Assembly (NCBI RefSeq): GCF_000015165.1
Contig: NC_009485.1
Location: forward strand, 4,855,501-4,919,500
DNA: 64,000 nucleotides
From: Bradyrhizobium sp. BTAi1
GTDB taxonomy: Bacteria > Pseudomonadota > Alphaproteobacteria > Rhizobiales > Xanthobacteraceae
Direction of reading: 5' to 3'
The position numbers and the translations under genes are program-made. How positions within the stretch are numbered: the stretch's first letter is position 1; each line of letters starts with the position of its first letter. Shown here piece by piece: positions 43,619-52,294 of the stretch. The notes below the pieces were generated by a model. It was given only the letters and a program-made list of their open reading frames with translations, was not told where the DNA came from and ran no database searches.

Positions 43619-45069
43619 GCACGGCGCCGGACCAGGAGACCTTCAACAGCATGGGACGAGAGAGCCGCGGTATCCAGTCGATCGAGGTCGGCGGCACCTT
43701 GCTGCAGGCCCTGGCGCGCAGCGGCGAGCCGATGATGCTGCGCGACCTCGCGCGCGAGGCCGGGCTGCCGCCCGCCAAGGCGCATCCCTATCTCGTCAGC
43801 TTCTCGCGCATCGGCCTGATCGAGCAGGACGCGACCACCGGCCGCTACGAGATCGGCCCGCTGGCGCTCGAGCTCGGCCTGATCAGCCTGCGAAGGCTGT
43901 CGGCCGTGCGGATCGCGACACCCAAGATCGCCGCACTCGCCGGCGCCATCGACCACGCGGTGTCGCTCGCGGTGTGGGGCACCAACGGCCCGACCGTGGT
44001 GCGGCTGGAGGAGCCGAGCCATGCGGTGCATATCGTGATGCGCGTCGGTTCGATCATGGCACTGCTGGAGACCGCGACGGGCCGCGCTTTCGCAGCCTTT
44101 CTTCCGCCGAAGACAGTCAAGGCCGCGCTCGACGCCGGCCTCGATCATCTCGGCGTCGGCTACAATCCGAAGCGCGCCCCCAAGAGTCCGAAGGTCACGG
44201 AGATGCTGGCCGAGGTGCGCGCGCAAGGCCTGGCGCGCGCCGTCGGCGATCCCCTTCCCGGCGTCAACGCCTTCGCCGCGCCGGTGTTCGATCATGCCGG
44301 ACACATCGCGCTGGTGATCACCGCGATGGGGCCGGCCGGCACCTTCGATGCCGGCTGGCAATCCCCCCTCGCCAACCGCCTGCGGGCTTGCGCGGCCGAG
44401 ATCTCCAAACAGCTCGGCCACGGCATCGTGCAGCCAGCGTAGCCCTTGCGCCGCGGCCGAACGCATGTCGGGCCACGGCTCGGCCCAGGCCGGCAGCCGC
44501 ATCAGGCCATCGAGCCAGCGCACGATGTTCGGAAACGTCTCGAACGGCATCTCCGCCTCGCGCCAATCAGTCGCCATCGACGCCGCGGCGAAATCGGCGA
44601 TGGTCAGCCGGTCGCAGGCGACGTGGCTGTGCGAGCGCAGATGCGCGTCGAGCACAGATGCGAAGGTCTTGAGGTCGGCGACCTTGTCGATCAGCGCAGC
44701 GCGGTTCGGCGCCCCGAGCCCGAAATTCTTCCGCACGATGTGCTCGAAATAGAACGGCGCGACCGCCGGACTCCAGTGACTGTCGGTCCAGGCCAGCCAG
44801 CGCAGCACCTCGACCTGCTCCTGCGGATGGCGCGCTGGCCACATGTCGCAGCTCTCGCGGACGCAGAGATGCGCCATGATGGCGGTGGACTCCCACAGCA
44901 CGGTCTCGCCATCCACCAGCACCGGCGCCTTCATGTTGGGATTGAGCGCGGCGAAGTCCGGCGTCTTCAGGCCACGGCTGATGTCGATGAACTCGGCCGG
45001 CGCGCCGAGATGCTTGACCAGCGCCAGCACGCGGCGCGGCGCCTGGGCCTTGATCCAATAGATCTTCAT
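43567..45069 (-). CDS. Glutathione S-transferase with run-on reading frame
   Basis: Residues 1-212 (about 44434-45069) are a complete GST: thioredoxin-like domain with MKIYWIKAQAPRRVLALVKH, NPNMKAPVLVDGETVLWEST, and a helical domain ending RLPAWAEPWPDMRSA. No stop codon follows. The frame stays open for 288 more codons antisense through iclR and into the SDR gene, ending at 43567 (500 residues). The tail is Arg/His/Gly-rich, has shadow-like composition and no homology. Either the stop was lost, or the long product is real. GGAGAT precedes ATG 45069. Confidence 0.6.
   Translation of the reverse strand: MKIYWIKAQAPRRVLALVKHLGAPAEFIDISRGLKTPDFAALNPNMKAPVLVDGETVLWESTAIMAHLCVRESCDMWPARHPQEQVEVLRWLAWTDSHWSPAVAPFYFEHIVRKNFGLGAPNRAALIDKVADLKTFASVLDAHLRSHSHVACDRLTIADFAAASMATDWREAEMPFETFPNIVRWLDGLMRLPAWAEPWPDMRSAAAQGLRWLHDAVAELFGDLGRASPQAVGEGGLPAGIEGAGRPHRGDHQRDVSGMIEHRRGEGVDAGKGIADGARQALRAHLGQHLRDLRTLGGALRIVADAEMIEAGVERGLDCLRRKKGCESAARRGLQQCHDRTDAHHDMHRMARLLQPHHGRAVGAPHRERHRVVDGAGECGDLGCRDPHGRQPSQADQAELERQRADLVAAGGRVLLDQADAREADEIGMRLGGRQPGLAREVAQHHRLAAARQGLQQGAADLDRLDTAALSSHAVEGLLVRRRAYTARKPPSTGSVTPLT
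43651..44442 (+). CDS. IclR-family transcriptional regulator
   Basis: 263-residue IclR regulator. The N-terminal winged helix has IEVGGTLLQALARSGEPMML and AREAGLPPAKAHPYLVSFSR; the effector domain includes GYNPKRAPKSPKVTEMLAEV and GDPLPGVNAFAAPVFDHAGH. It probably controls the operon in which it lies, 32 bp after the SDR gene. The opposite strand carries an uninterrupted open frame from the GST gene across all of iclR. Confidence 0.92.
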   Translation: MGRESRGIQSIEVGGTLLQALARSGEPMMLRDLAREAGLPPAKAHPYLVSFSRIGLIEQDATTGRYEIGPLALELGLISLRRLSAVRIATPKIAALAGAIDHAVSLAVWGTNGPTVVRLEEPSHAVHIVMRVGSIMALLETATGRAFAAFLPPKTVKAALDAGLDHLGVGYNPKRAPKSPKVTEMLAEVRAQGLARAVGDPLPGVNAFAAPVFDHAGHIALVITAMGPAGTFDAGWQSPLANRLRACAAEISKQLGHGIVQPA

Positions 45070-45376
45070 GACGGATCTCCGTTTCCGATACTATGAAGAC
45101 GAACGCACGAGCGCCGGATCGACAGCGGCCCACGGAAAAGTTTGCAACGGTTCCGCGGATGCCCGCCGCTCTCCTAGCTAGGCTGGCCAACGGCTGGTGC
45201 ATAGGCTTCGCCAGGCGGCTCTCCGTCGTCATGCCCGGGCTCCGTCCCGGGCATCCAGGTCCGTCCGCGGTTGCCGAAAGATGTGGATGGACGGGACAAG
45301 CCCGGCCATGACGCCGCGGAGGGAGGCAGACCCAAGCTCGGAGCATCCTACGCGACAGACTTGCCGCCTCGGGAGA
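45070..45376. other. Intergenic region between GST and second flavoprotein gene
   Basis: 307 bp with a repeat copy at 45225-45313. Near 45168-45190 the sequence gctctcctagctaggctggcc has a short ctag palindrome. No gene recognised. Confidence 0.45.
45225..45313. repeat. Dispersed palindromic repeat, copy 3
   Basis: Reads gtcatgcccgggctccgtcc ... gggcatccag, then gatgtggatggacgggacaa ... gcccggccatgac. The two ends are inverted copies of each other (gtcatg.c..ggc / gcccgg.catgac). It is related to the copies at 38934 and 39642. Confidence 0.7.
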
Positions 45377-46978
45377 TCACATTCCCCGCGCAGCTGCCCG
45401 TGCCGTCAGGATGCAGCCCGGCAGGAAGGTGCCTTCCAACGAGCGCTTGCCCGACGCGCCGCCGCCGCCGAAGCCGGCCGCCTCGCCCACCGCATAGAGG
45501 CCCGGGATCGGCGCGCCCGCCGCATCCAGCACCCGACTCTGCAGATCGGTCTTGAGGCCACCGAGGCTCTTGCGGGTGATCAGCTGCATGTGGATCGCGA
45601 TGTACGGCCCTGCCCCGATGGATTGCAGCGGCGCCGGCTTGCAGGTGCGGAGCTTGTCCGGGCCCCATTGTCGCGCATGCAGGATGCGGCGCAGCTGATC
45701 GTCGTTGAATAGCCTGTCGCCATTCTTGAAGTTGGCGTCGAAGGCATCGGCCGTCGCCTGCAGCACCTCCGGCTTGACGTCGTCCGTGCCGGTCAGCGCG
45801 TTCATCTTGGCGGCAAGGCCGGCGAGGGTCGGATCGACCAGGAAGTGCCGGCTCTCGCGCTGCATCTGCCGGACCAGGCGATGGTTGCCGAGCAGCATCT
45901 CCTTGAGGAACATCGGCATCTGGCGGTCGCGGATGCGCGGATTGTGCTCGGCGCCCGAGATGGCGAACTCCCTGGCGGCGATGCGCCAGTTCAGGAGATG
46001 CCACGTATAGGGCTTCTCCTGCGACGCGACGCGCTGGCACAGATCATGAGTATCAAAGCCGGTGACCAGCGGCTCCGGCCCGATGCGTTCGCCACGGTGA
46101 TTGAGCCAAAGCGCCGATTTGCACGGCACCAGCGACAGGCCATGGCCTTCGAAATGCGGAAAGGGATGCGGAATGCCGGCGGCGTAGTTCCACATCTCGC
46201 CGGCATGCGTGATCTCAGCGCCGACCGTATCGGCGGCGTGGTGGTGCAGCTTCCCATCCGCAAACGGATGCGCGCCGTTGAGCATCGCCGCCGGCAGCGG
46301 CCGCCCTCTCACCCAATTCGCACGGGCTTCCTCATGGCTGCCATTGATGCCGCCCATCGCCAGCACCGTCAGCGGCGCGGCGATGCGGATCTCGGCGCCG
46401 GTCTCCTCGTTGACGGCCACCACGCCCGACACGGCGCCCGCAGTGTGATCAAGGCTGACGGCGCGGTGACGATGCAGCACGGTCAGCCGGCCGCCTTTGT
46501 CGGCGGCGCGCATTGCATCGATCATCACCCGCGTAAGCCGCTGCGATGTTCCCCAGACGATGTGATAGCGCGGCAGCGCATTGCCGTCGCCCTGCAGGCC
46601 GCGCTCGACCCAGTTCACCGCCGGCATGAAGGTCACGCCATGCGACAGCAGCCAGTCATAGACCTCGGCACGCGAGTGCTCGACGTAATAGCGCGCCCAT
46701 TGCAGCGGCCAGTGCTCGGACGCGTCGAGTTCGCCGAACCTGATCCAGTCGCGCAGCGCGATCTCGGGCGTGTCGGGGATCTTCATCCGCGCCTGCAGCG
46801 GGGTGCCGACCAGCGCCATGCCGCCGAACGCCCACAGCGCCAGCCCGCCGAACCGCCCCGGTGTGTCGCGATCCACCAGGGTCACGGACTTGCCGCGCCG
46901 CAGCGCCTCCAGCGCCGTGACGATGCCGGCGAGACCGCCGCCGGCGATGACCACATCGGATTGAATGGCCGTGCTCAT
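45377..46978 (-). CDS. FAD-binding dehydrogenase (predicted oxidoreductase, KstD-related)
   Basis: 533-residue flavoprotein. N-terminal FAD motif SDVVIAGGGLAGIVTALEAL (residues 7-26) with GGLALWAFGGMALVGTPLQ; the C-terminal region GLYAVGEAAGFGGGGASGKR and SLEGTFLPGCILTARAAARG are typical of the FAD-dependent dehydrogenase group distinct from the first flavoprotein here. The substrate is unknown. It starts one base after the stop of the ThDP-enzyme gene, so the two are co-translated. Confidence 0.85.
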   Translation of the reverse strand: MSTAIQSDVVIAGGGLAGIVTALEALRRGKSVTLVDRDTPGRFGGLALWAFGGMALVGTPLQARMKIPDTPEIALRDWIRFGELDASEHWPLQWARYYVEHSRAEVYDWLLSHGVTFMPAVNWVERGLQGDGNALPRYHIVWGTSQRLTRVMIDAMRAADKGGRLTVLHRHRAVSLDHTAGAVSGVVAVNEETGAEIRIAAPLTVLAMGGINGSHEEARANWVRGRPLPAAMLNGAHPFADGKLHHHAADTVGAEITHAGEMWNYAAGIPHPFPHFEGHGLSLVPCKSALWLNHRGERIGPEPLVTGFDTHDLCQRVASQEKPYTWHLLNWRIAAREFAISGAEHNPRIRDRQMPMFLKEMLLGNHRLVRQMQRESRHFLVDPTLAGLAAKMNALTGTDDVKPEVLQATADAFDANFKNGDRLFNDDQLRRILHARQWGPDKLRTCKPAPLQSIGAGPYIAIHMQLITRKSLGGLKTDLQSRVLDAAGAPIPGLYAVGEAAGFGGGGASGKRSLEGTFLPGCILTARAAARGM

Positions 46979-46979
46979 G

Positions 46980-48641
46980 TCACGGCGCGATCTTGCGCTT
47001 GAGCATGCGCGCGACCGACAGCGGCATGCGATCCAGCGAGCCCAACAGATGCGGCAGCAGCTTCAGCTTGAGCCCGGAGAGCGCCGGCGGCACTACCGCT
47101 TCGATCAGATGCGGCCCCGGCCGTTTCAGCGCACTGGCCAAGGCATCCGTCAACTCATCCGGTGTGGTGGCACGGGTCGCGCGCACGCCCATGCCGTCGG
47201 CGATCTGGGCGAACTTCAACACCGGTCCGTGCAGGTCGAGCTGAGCTCTGGCCTTTGGCCCGATCCGCTCGGCGCCGACCCGCTCCAGTTCGACATTGAG
47301 CACTGAATAGGAGGCGTTGTTGAAGATGATGGCGGTGACGTTCAATTGCTCGCGCGCGATCGTCCACAGCGACTGGATCGTGTACATCGAGCTGCCATCG
47401 CCGATCAGAGCGATCACCGGCCGGTCCGGGCAGGCGATCGCGGCGCCGATCGCATTCGGCAGCCCCTGCCCGATGGCACCGCCTGTCAGCGTGATCAGAT
47501 CATGGCGCGGCGCGCCGGCGGTGAATTTCGACAGCATCAGGCCGGAGCTGATGGCCTCGTCGATGAGGATGGCGTTCTCGGGCAGCAGATGCCCCACCGC
47601 TTTGCAGACCTTCTCCGCCGTGAGCTTGTTGCCGCGCGGACGTCCGGGCCGCGCCGGCGGCGCCAATGGTGGCGTAGCACTCTCAGCCTGCAGCGCGGCC
47701 GCAAGCTTTTTAAGGCTGCCGGCGGCGTCCTGCGCCGGGGTCGACAGGGTCAGCACCTTGCAATTGTCGGGAGCGAGATAGCTCTTCTTGCCCGGATAGG
47801 CGAAGAACGACACCGGCGCCTTGGCGTCGACCAGTATGAGCGTGTCGATCTCCCGGAGCTGGATCGACGCCATCTCGGCGAGATAGGCGATGCGATCGAC
47901 CGCAGGCAGGCCGGCGCCGCGCTGCATGCGCGTCGGAAAGGTCTCGGCATAGACCTTGACGCCGCAAGTCGCGGCAATGCGCGCCGCGGCCAGCAGCGAC
48001 TCTTCGTGCAGCGCCGTGCCACCGAGCAGAATGGCACTGCGGCCGCCCGCCTTGATGGTGTCGGCGACCTCCGTCACGGTCGCATCGTCCGCGGCGGGAG
48101 GCGGCTCGATCACTGGTGCCGGCTCCGGAACGCCGCCCTCGCCCCAGGAGACATCGGCGGGCAGGATCAAGGTCGCCACCTGCCCTGGCCAGGAGCACGC
48201 CGCCTTGACGGCCGCGACCGCGTCCCGGCACAGTTCGGAGGTCACCTGCGACGTCCAGACGAAGTTGGGCGAGACGTTGCGGGCCACGGTCTCGATGTCG
48301 GACTGCAGCTGCGCGTCGTATTTGACGTGGTAGGTCGCGTGGTCGCCGACGATGTTGACGACCGGCACCTTGCCCTTGCGCGCATTGTGCAGGTTGGCGA
48401 GCCCATTGCCGAGACCGCAGCCGAGATGCAGCAAGGTCGCCGCGGGCATGCCGGTCATGCGCGCATAACCATCGGCCGCGCCGGTGGCGACGCCCTCGAA
48501 TAGGCACAGCACGGCGCGCATCTCGGCTGCGGAATCCAGCGCCGCGACGAAGTGCATTTCGGACGTGCCGGGATTGGTGAAGCAGACCCGCACGCCAGCA
48601 TTGGCGAGGGTCCGTATCAGAGCTTGTGCGCCATTGGGCAT
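46980..48641 (-). CDS. Thiamine-diphosphate enzyme, acetolactate-synthase-like
   Basis: 553-residue ThDP enzyme with the three-domain fold of acetolactate synthase/benzoylformate decarboxylase. Catalytic Glu49 is in CLFEGVATGAADGYARMTG; the ThDP motif starts GDGSSMYTIQSLWTIAREQL and ends FNNASYSVLNVELER. No regulatory subunit gene is adjacent, so it is probably not the biosynthetic IlvB. A carboligase or decarboxylase acting on a 2-oxo acid is likely. It is divergent from a LysR gene 154 bp away and directly upstream of the flavoprotein gene. Confidence 0.88.
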   Translation of the reverse strand: MPNGAQALIRTLANAGVRVCFTNPGTSEMHFVAALDSAAEMRAVLCLFEGVATGAADGYARMTGMPAATLLHLGCGLGNGLANLHNARKGKVPVVNIVGDHATYHVKYDAQLQSDIETVARNVSPNFVWTSQVTSELCRDAVAAVKAACSWPGQVATLILPADVSWGEGGVPEPAPVIEPPPAADDATVTEVADTIKAGGRSAILLGGTALHEESLLAAARIAATCGVKVYAETFPTRMQRGAGLPAVDRIAYLAEMASIQLREIDTLILVDAKAPVSFFAYPGKKSYLAPDNCKVLTLSTPAQDAAGSLKKLAAALQAESATPPLAPPARPGRPRGNKLTAEKVCKAVGHLLPENAILIDEAISSGLMLSKFTAGAPRHDLITLTGGAIGQGLPNAIGAAIACPDRPVIALIGDGSSMYTIQSLWTIAREQLNVTAIIFNNASYSVLNVELERVGAERIGPKARAQLDLHGPVLKFAQIADGMGVRATRATTPDELTDALASALKRPGPHLIEAVVPPALSGLKLKLLPHLLGSLDRMPLSVARMLKRKIAP

Positions 48642-48728
48642 GGAGACGGCCTGTTGCCGAGGGGCGCCAGAGCATGAGCGCGACCCCGATCGGCCTGGCT
48701 GTGGCGTTCCCCGATGTTGTTTGTGTCA

Positions 48729-48797
48729 TTGTGGGATTGACGCGCCAAGAAATCCAATGAATTGTTGTGCCTCAATCAATGCATTGCGATCATCAAT
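48729..48797. promoter_or_regulatory. LysR operator candidates in the divergent promoter region
   Basis: Several inverted attg/caat half-sites: attg-N7-caat at 48783-48797 (T-N11-A type, overlapping the LysR start codon), attg-N8-caat at 48762-48777, and the looser pair cattgtgggatt / aaatccaatg. Placement between divergent genes is classic for a LysR regulator, but binding is not shown. Confidence 0.4.
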
Positions 48798-49827
48798 GGA
48801 TATTCCAACCCTCCGGCAATTGCAGCAGTTGGTGTTCCTCGCCGACGAGCGGCATTTCGCCAAGGCTGCCAAGCGCGCGAACGTCACCCAGTCGGCGCTC
48901 AGCCGCAGCCTGCAGACCTTGGAGGACGCGGTCGGCATGCGCCTGTTCGACCGCAGCTCGCGCTCGGTTGAGATCACGCCGGTCGGCGAGCGGCTGGTGG
49001 CCCACGCGCAAACGCTGCTCTCCAGCGCCGCCGATCTTGGCCGCGAGATGCGCATGCTGCGGTCGGGCGATGCCGGCGAGGTCGCCGTCGGCGTCGGCGC
49101 CTTCACCGCGCTGACCTTGCTGCCGGAGGCGCTGGCGCGGCTCTATGCCGAGCACCCGTCGGTCCGCGTGACCCTGGTGCAGGACAATTGGCGCGCGCTG
49201 ATGCATCTGCTGCAGCAGGGCAAGCTCGACTTCTTCCTGGCGCACACGTCGGATATCCGCGGCGATGACGGCCTTCAGGTCGAGGCCCTCGGCAATCAGC
49301 CGGGACACTTCTACTGCCGGCCGGCACATCCGCTGGCCGGACGGTCTGCGCTCTCGGCCCGCGACCTGGCCGGTCAGCGCTTCGCCTCGGTCATCATCCC
49401 GGAGGATTTCAGCAAGCGCTTGAACCAGCTGATCGCGTCGGACGACGGCAATGGCTTCGCCGTCACGCTGCAATCCGAGAATGTCAGCCTGCTGACGCAG
49501 GTCGCGATCCGCTCGGACCTCCTGCTGCTCGCCGGCGATGCCGTGCTCACCTCCGAGCTTGCATCCGGCCAGCTGGTCCGGCTCGATGTCAAGGAGCTGG
49601 AGGAGCCGCGCATCTCAGGTCTCCTGATGGCTCAGTTCGGCATGCTCACGCTGAAGGGGCGCACGCTCTCGCCTGCCGCCATGGTGCTGATGGACATGGT
49701 CCGCGCGGAAGCCGGCCGAACGCTGATGCCGCCGAGAGCCGGGGCAGCGCCGCCGCGCCGCAAGACGCGGCCGTCGTCGCGCACCAAGACGAAGCCGGCT
49801 CGCTCCGCCATCAAGCGCCGCGCCTGA
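48796..49827 (+). CDS. LysR-family transcriptional regulator
   Basis: 343-residue LTTR. The N-terminal HTH is LRQLQQLVFLADERHFAKAA with VTQSALSRSLQTLEDAVGMR; the co-inducer domain covers about residues 90-295. The C-terminal 30 residues are strongly basic (RKTRPSSRTKTKPARSAIKR), an unusual tail that could add nonspecific DNA contact. ATG 48796 is the family start; the frame open to 48484 is an artefact. It is divergent from the ThDP enzyme gene, the likely target. Confidence 0.92.
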   Translation: MDIPTLRQLQQLVFLADERHFAKAAKRANVTQSALSRSLQTLEDAVGMRLFDRSSRSVEITPVGERLVAHAQTLLSSAADLGREMRMLRSGDAGEVAVGVGAFTALTLLPEALARLYAEHPSVRVTLVQDNWRALMHLLQQGKLDFFLAHTSDIRGDDGLQVEALGNQPGHFYCRPAHPLAGRSALSARDLAGQRFASVIIPEDFSKRLNQLIASDDGNGFAVTLQSENVSLLTQVAIRSDLLLLAGDAVLTSELASGQLVRLDVKELEEPRISGLLMAQFGMLTLKGRTLSPAAMVLMDMVRAEAGRTLMPPRAGAAPPRRKTRPSSRTKTKPARSAIKRRA

Positions 49828-49864
49828 GCTCCAGCGTCACCACCTGCGCGTCAGCAGCCAGCCG

Positions 49865-50272
49865 TCAGCGCCGGGCTTGGTCCGACATCCGCCGCAGCAC
49901 CGCCAAGGCCTCTTCGGCGCGTTGCTCGGGCACGAACAGATGATCGTGGTGAAACGCGGATACCGCGTTGACGCTGATGCCGACTGCGGCCAGCTCCGCC
50001 GTCACGGCGGCGAGAAAACCGACCGCATCCAGTGCGGAATGGACGGTGAGCGTGATCAGGCGTGCTGCGAACTGCCAGGTCAGGCCGGCCAGCTCGGCAT
50101 GCTCACGCCGCAGGATCAGCGTGATGCCTTCACGCTCACGAAACAGCATGATCGGCGTCAGCGTCGCGGGAAGCGCGTCGGTCGTACCGATCGTGCAGAA
50201 CACGAAGACGCCATCCTGCAGCTCAGGCGTCATCGTCTTGAGCAGCGAAGCCAGCTCACGCTCGCCTGTCAT
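49865..50272 (-). CDS. ACT-domain protein
   Basis: 135-residue protein with ACT-like regulatory folds of the small stand-alone type (COG3602-like). Blocks: GVFVFCTIGTTDALPATLTP and LTVHSALDAVGFLAAVTAEL, then GISVNAVSAFHHDHLFVPEQ. Stand-alone ACT proteins bind amino acids, but the ligand here is unknown. It ends 37 bp from the convergent LysR gene and starts 9 bp after the hydroquinone-reductase stop. Confidence 0.85.
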   Translation of the reverse strand: MTGERELASLLKTMTPELQDGVFVFCTIGTTDALPATLTPIMLFREREGITLILRREHAELAGLTWQFAARLITLTVHSALDAVGFLAAVTAELAAVGISVNAVSAFHHDHLFVPEQRAEEALAVLRRMSDQARR

Positions 50273-50281
50273 CGGCCTTCG

Positions 50282-51268
50282 TCAGCTCGCCGACAGGCGC
50301 TCGCGCCCATGCGCCGCGGTGAAATCCTGCAACGGCCCGACCGGGACAATGCCGGTCGGATTGATGGTGCGGTGGCTTTCGTAATAATGCCGCTTGATGT
50401 GCTCGAAATTCACCGTCGCCGCAACGCCGGGCCATTGGTAGAGGTCGCGCGTATAGGCCGACAGATGCGGATAGTCGGCGATGCGGCGGATGTTGCACTT
50501 GAAGTGGCCGACATAGACGGCATCGAATCGGATCAACGTGGTGAACAACCGGATATCGGCCTCGGTCATGGCATCGCCGAGCAGGAAGCGGCGGGTCGCC
50601 AATCGCTCCTCCAGCCAGTCGAGCGTCGCGAACAGCGGCCCGATCGCCTCCTCATAGGCGGCTTGGGTGGTCGCAAAACCGCATTTGTAGACGCCGTTGT
50701 TGAGCGTGTCGTAGACGCGCTGATTGATGGCGTCGATCTCGCTGCGCGACGGCTCCGGATAATAGTCGCCTGGCGCGGCGCCGACGCCGTCGAACGCCGT
50801 ATTGAGCATCCGGATGATCTCGGACGACTCGTTGTTGACGATGGTTCGCTGCGCCTTGTCCCACAGCACCGGCACGGTGACGCGCCCCGAATAATGCGGA
50901 TCGGCCGCGGTGTAGACCTGGTGCAGCAGCTCGGCGTGATTGATGCTGTCGCGCACGACGGCCGGGCCGTCGGCAAAGGTCCAGCCCTGCTCCCGCATCA
51001 GCCAATGCACGACCGAGACGGAGATCATCTCGGTCAATCCCTTCAGCGCCCGCATGATCAGGGTACGGTGCGCCCAGGGACAGGCCAGGCTGACATAGAG
51101 GTGGTAGCGCCCGGGCTCCGCCTTGAAGCCGCCGGACCCGGTCGGGCCCGGGCTGCCGTCGGCGGTGACGAAGCTGCGAAACGACGAATCCTTGCGCACG
51201 AAGCGCCCGCCCGAGGCTGCCGTGTCGTACCAGACGTCGTGCCATTGGCCGTCGACGAGCAATCCCAT
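50282..51268 (-). CDS. Glutathionyl-hydroquinone reductase (YqjG/PcpF type)
   Basis: 328-residue Xi-class GST. Active-site Cys63 is in YVSLACPWAHRTLIMRALKG; conserved blocks are PVLWDKAQRTIVNNESSEII, DGVGAAPGDYYPE and FLLGDAMTEADIRLFTTLIR. It reduces glutathionyl-hydroquinones and so recycles quinones. It is followed by the ACT gene after 9 bp and preceded by recO. Confidence 0.95.
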   Translation of the reverse strand: MGLLVDGQWHDVWYDTAASGGRFVRKDSSFRSFVTADGSPGPTGSGGFKAEPGRYHLYVSLACPWAHRTLIMRALKGLTEMISVSVVHWLMREQGWTFADGPAVVRDSINHAELLHQVYTAADPHYSGRVTVPVLWDKAQRTIVNNESSEIIRMLNTAFDGVGAAPGDYYPEPSRSEIDAINQRVYDTLNNGVYKCGFATTQAAYEEAIGPLFATLDWLEERLATRRFLLGDAMTEADIRLFTTLIRFDAVYVGHFKCNIRRIADYPHLSAYTRDLYQWPGVAATVNFEHIKRHYYESHRTINPTGIVPVGPLQDFTAAHGRERLSAS

Positions 51269-51300
51269 CAGCCTTCTCCAACCTTAAACTTGCGCCAGCC

Positions 51301-52047
51301 CTAGACTTGCGCCAGCCGCGCCCTCGCCCGTGTCACCGCATTGATGAAGCCTTCGCGCGCATCGGAGTGGCCCTGCCCACGCGGCTCCAGCACGTGACGT
51401 AGCAGGAACAGGCCGGTCAGGCGAAAGCCATCGAGCAGGTCCTGATCGCTGAAGCCATGATCGTCCTCGCTCTCACGCAGGAACGGCGGCAGCGGCAGCA
51501 GCCGGTCGGCCCAGGGCGCGCCGGCGCTGCGCGACACCGCGCCGCCGGATTTGGGCGAGACGTAGACCAGGTCGGTGGTTTCGCCGGTCGCGGCGCAGGA
51601 CTCCAGATCGAGCCCGAAGCCGAGTTCGGCCAGGATCGCGAGCTCGAAGCGCACGATGTGAACCGCGGCTCCGCCGGCCTCGGCGAAATCGTCGAGCGCA
51701 TGTTCCAGCCTCAGATACATCTCCTGATGCGGATCGCGCTCGGGCAACAGCCGCGCCAGCGCCGCGAGATGGGTCACCCCATAGGCGCCATGCGCGACCG
51801 ACATCAGCTCCGCCGCGCGCAGCGTCAGGCCGTCGATCGCGTACATGCCAAGATGCTCGTCGAGCCGTGCACGCCAGACCGCCCGCACCGTATTGCCGGG
51901 CTGCAGCATCGGCCGCATGCGCGCGCCGCTGGCGCCCCGCACCAGCCCGAGATGGCGGCCATGCTCGCGCGTCAGCAGTTCCAGCACGGCCGAGGATTCG
52001 CCGTGCCGCCGCAGCCCCAGCACGATGCCGTCATCGGTCCATTCCAT
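51301..52047 (-). CDS. recO: DNA repair protein RecO
   Basis: 248-residue RecO, loader of RecA in the RecFOR pathway. The N-terminal OB fold is MEWTDDGIVLGLRRHGESSA with LVRGASGARMRPMLQPGNTV; the rest is helical with SVAHGAYGVTHLAALARLLP. ATG 52047 is the family start; the frame open to 52197 is upstream noise. It is the last gene of the lepB-rnc-era-recO group, separated from the preceding membrane-protein gene by 247 bp. Confidence 0.95.
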   Translation of the reverse strand: MEWTDDGIVLGLRRHGESSAVLELLTREHGRHLGLVRGASGARMRPMLQPGNTVRAVWRARLDEHLGMYAIDGLTLRAAELMSVAHGAYGVTHLAALARLLPERDPHQEMYLRLEHALDDFAEAGGAAVHIVRFELAILAELGFGLDLESCAATGETTDLVYVSPKSGGAVSRSAGAPWADRLLPLPPFLRESEDDHGFSDQDLLDGFRLTGLFLLRHVLEPRGQGHSDAREGFINAVTRARARLAQV

Positions 52048-52294
52048 GAGGCGGACGGTCTCCACGGTTCTCACAGGGCGCTCGATCGCCAACGCCAACT
52101 GCGCATCGATGGCTAACGTAGCCTGCGCGTGATATCTCCGCAAACACCTCAATGGGACGAGCCAAGCGGGCCTGCCGCCTCCGATTCTCCCTGGCACCGC
52201 CCGGTGACGCCGGCAATCATGCGGCGAACGCGTCAGGCTTGCTGGTCGATGGCGGGCTCCGCTCCAGCTTCAAACGAGGCCGGGCACAGTGAGC

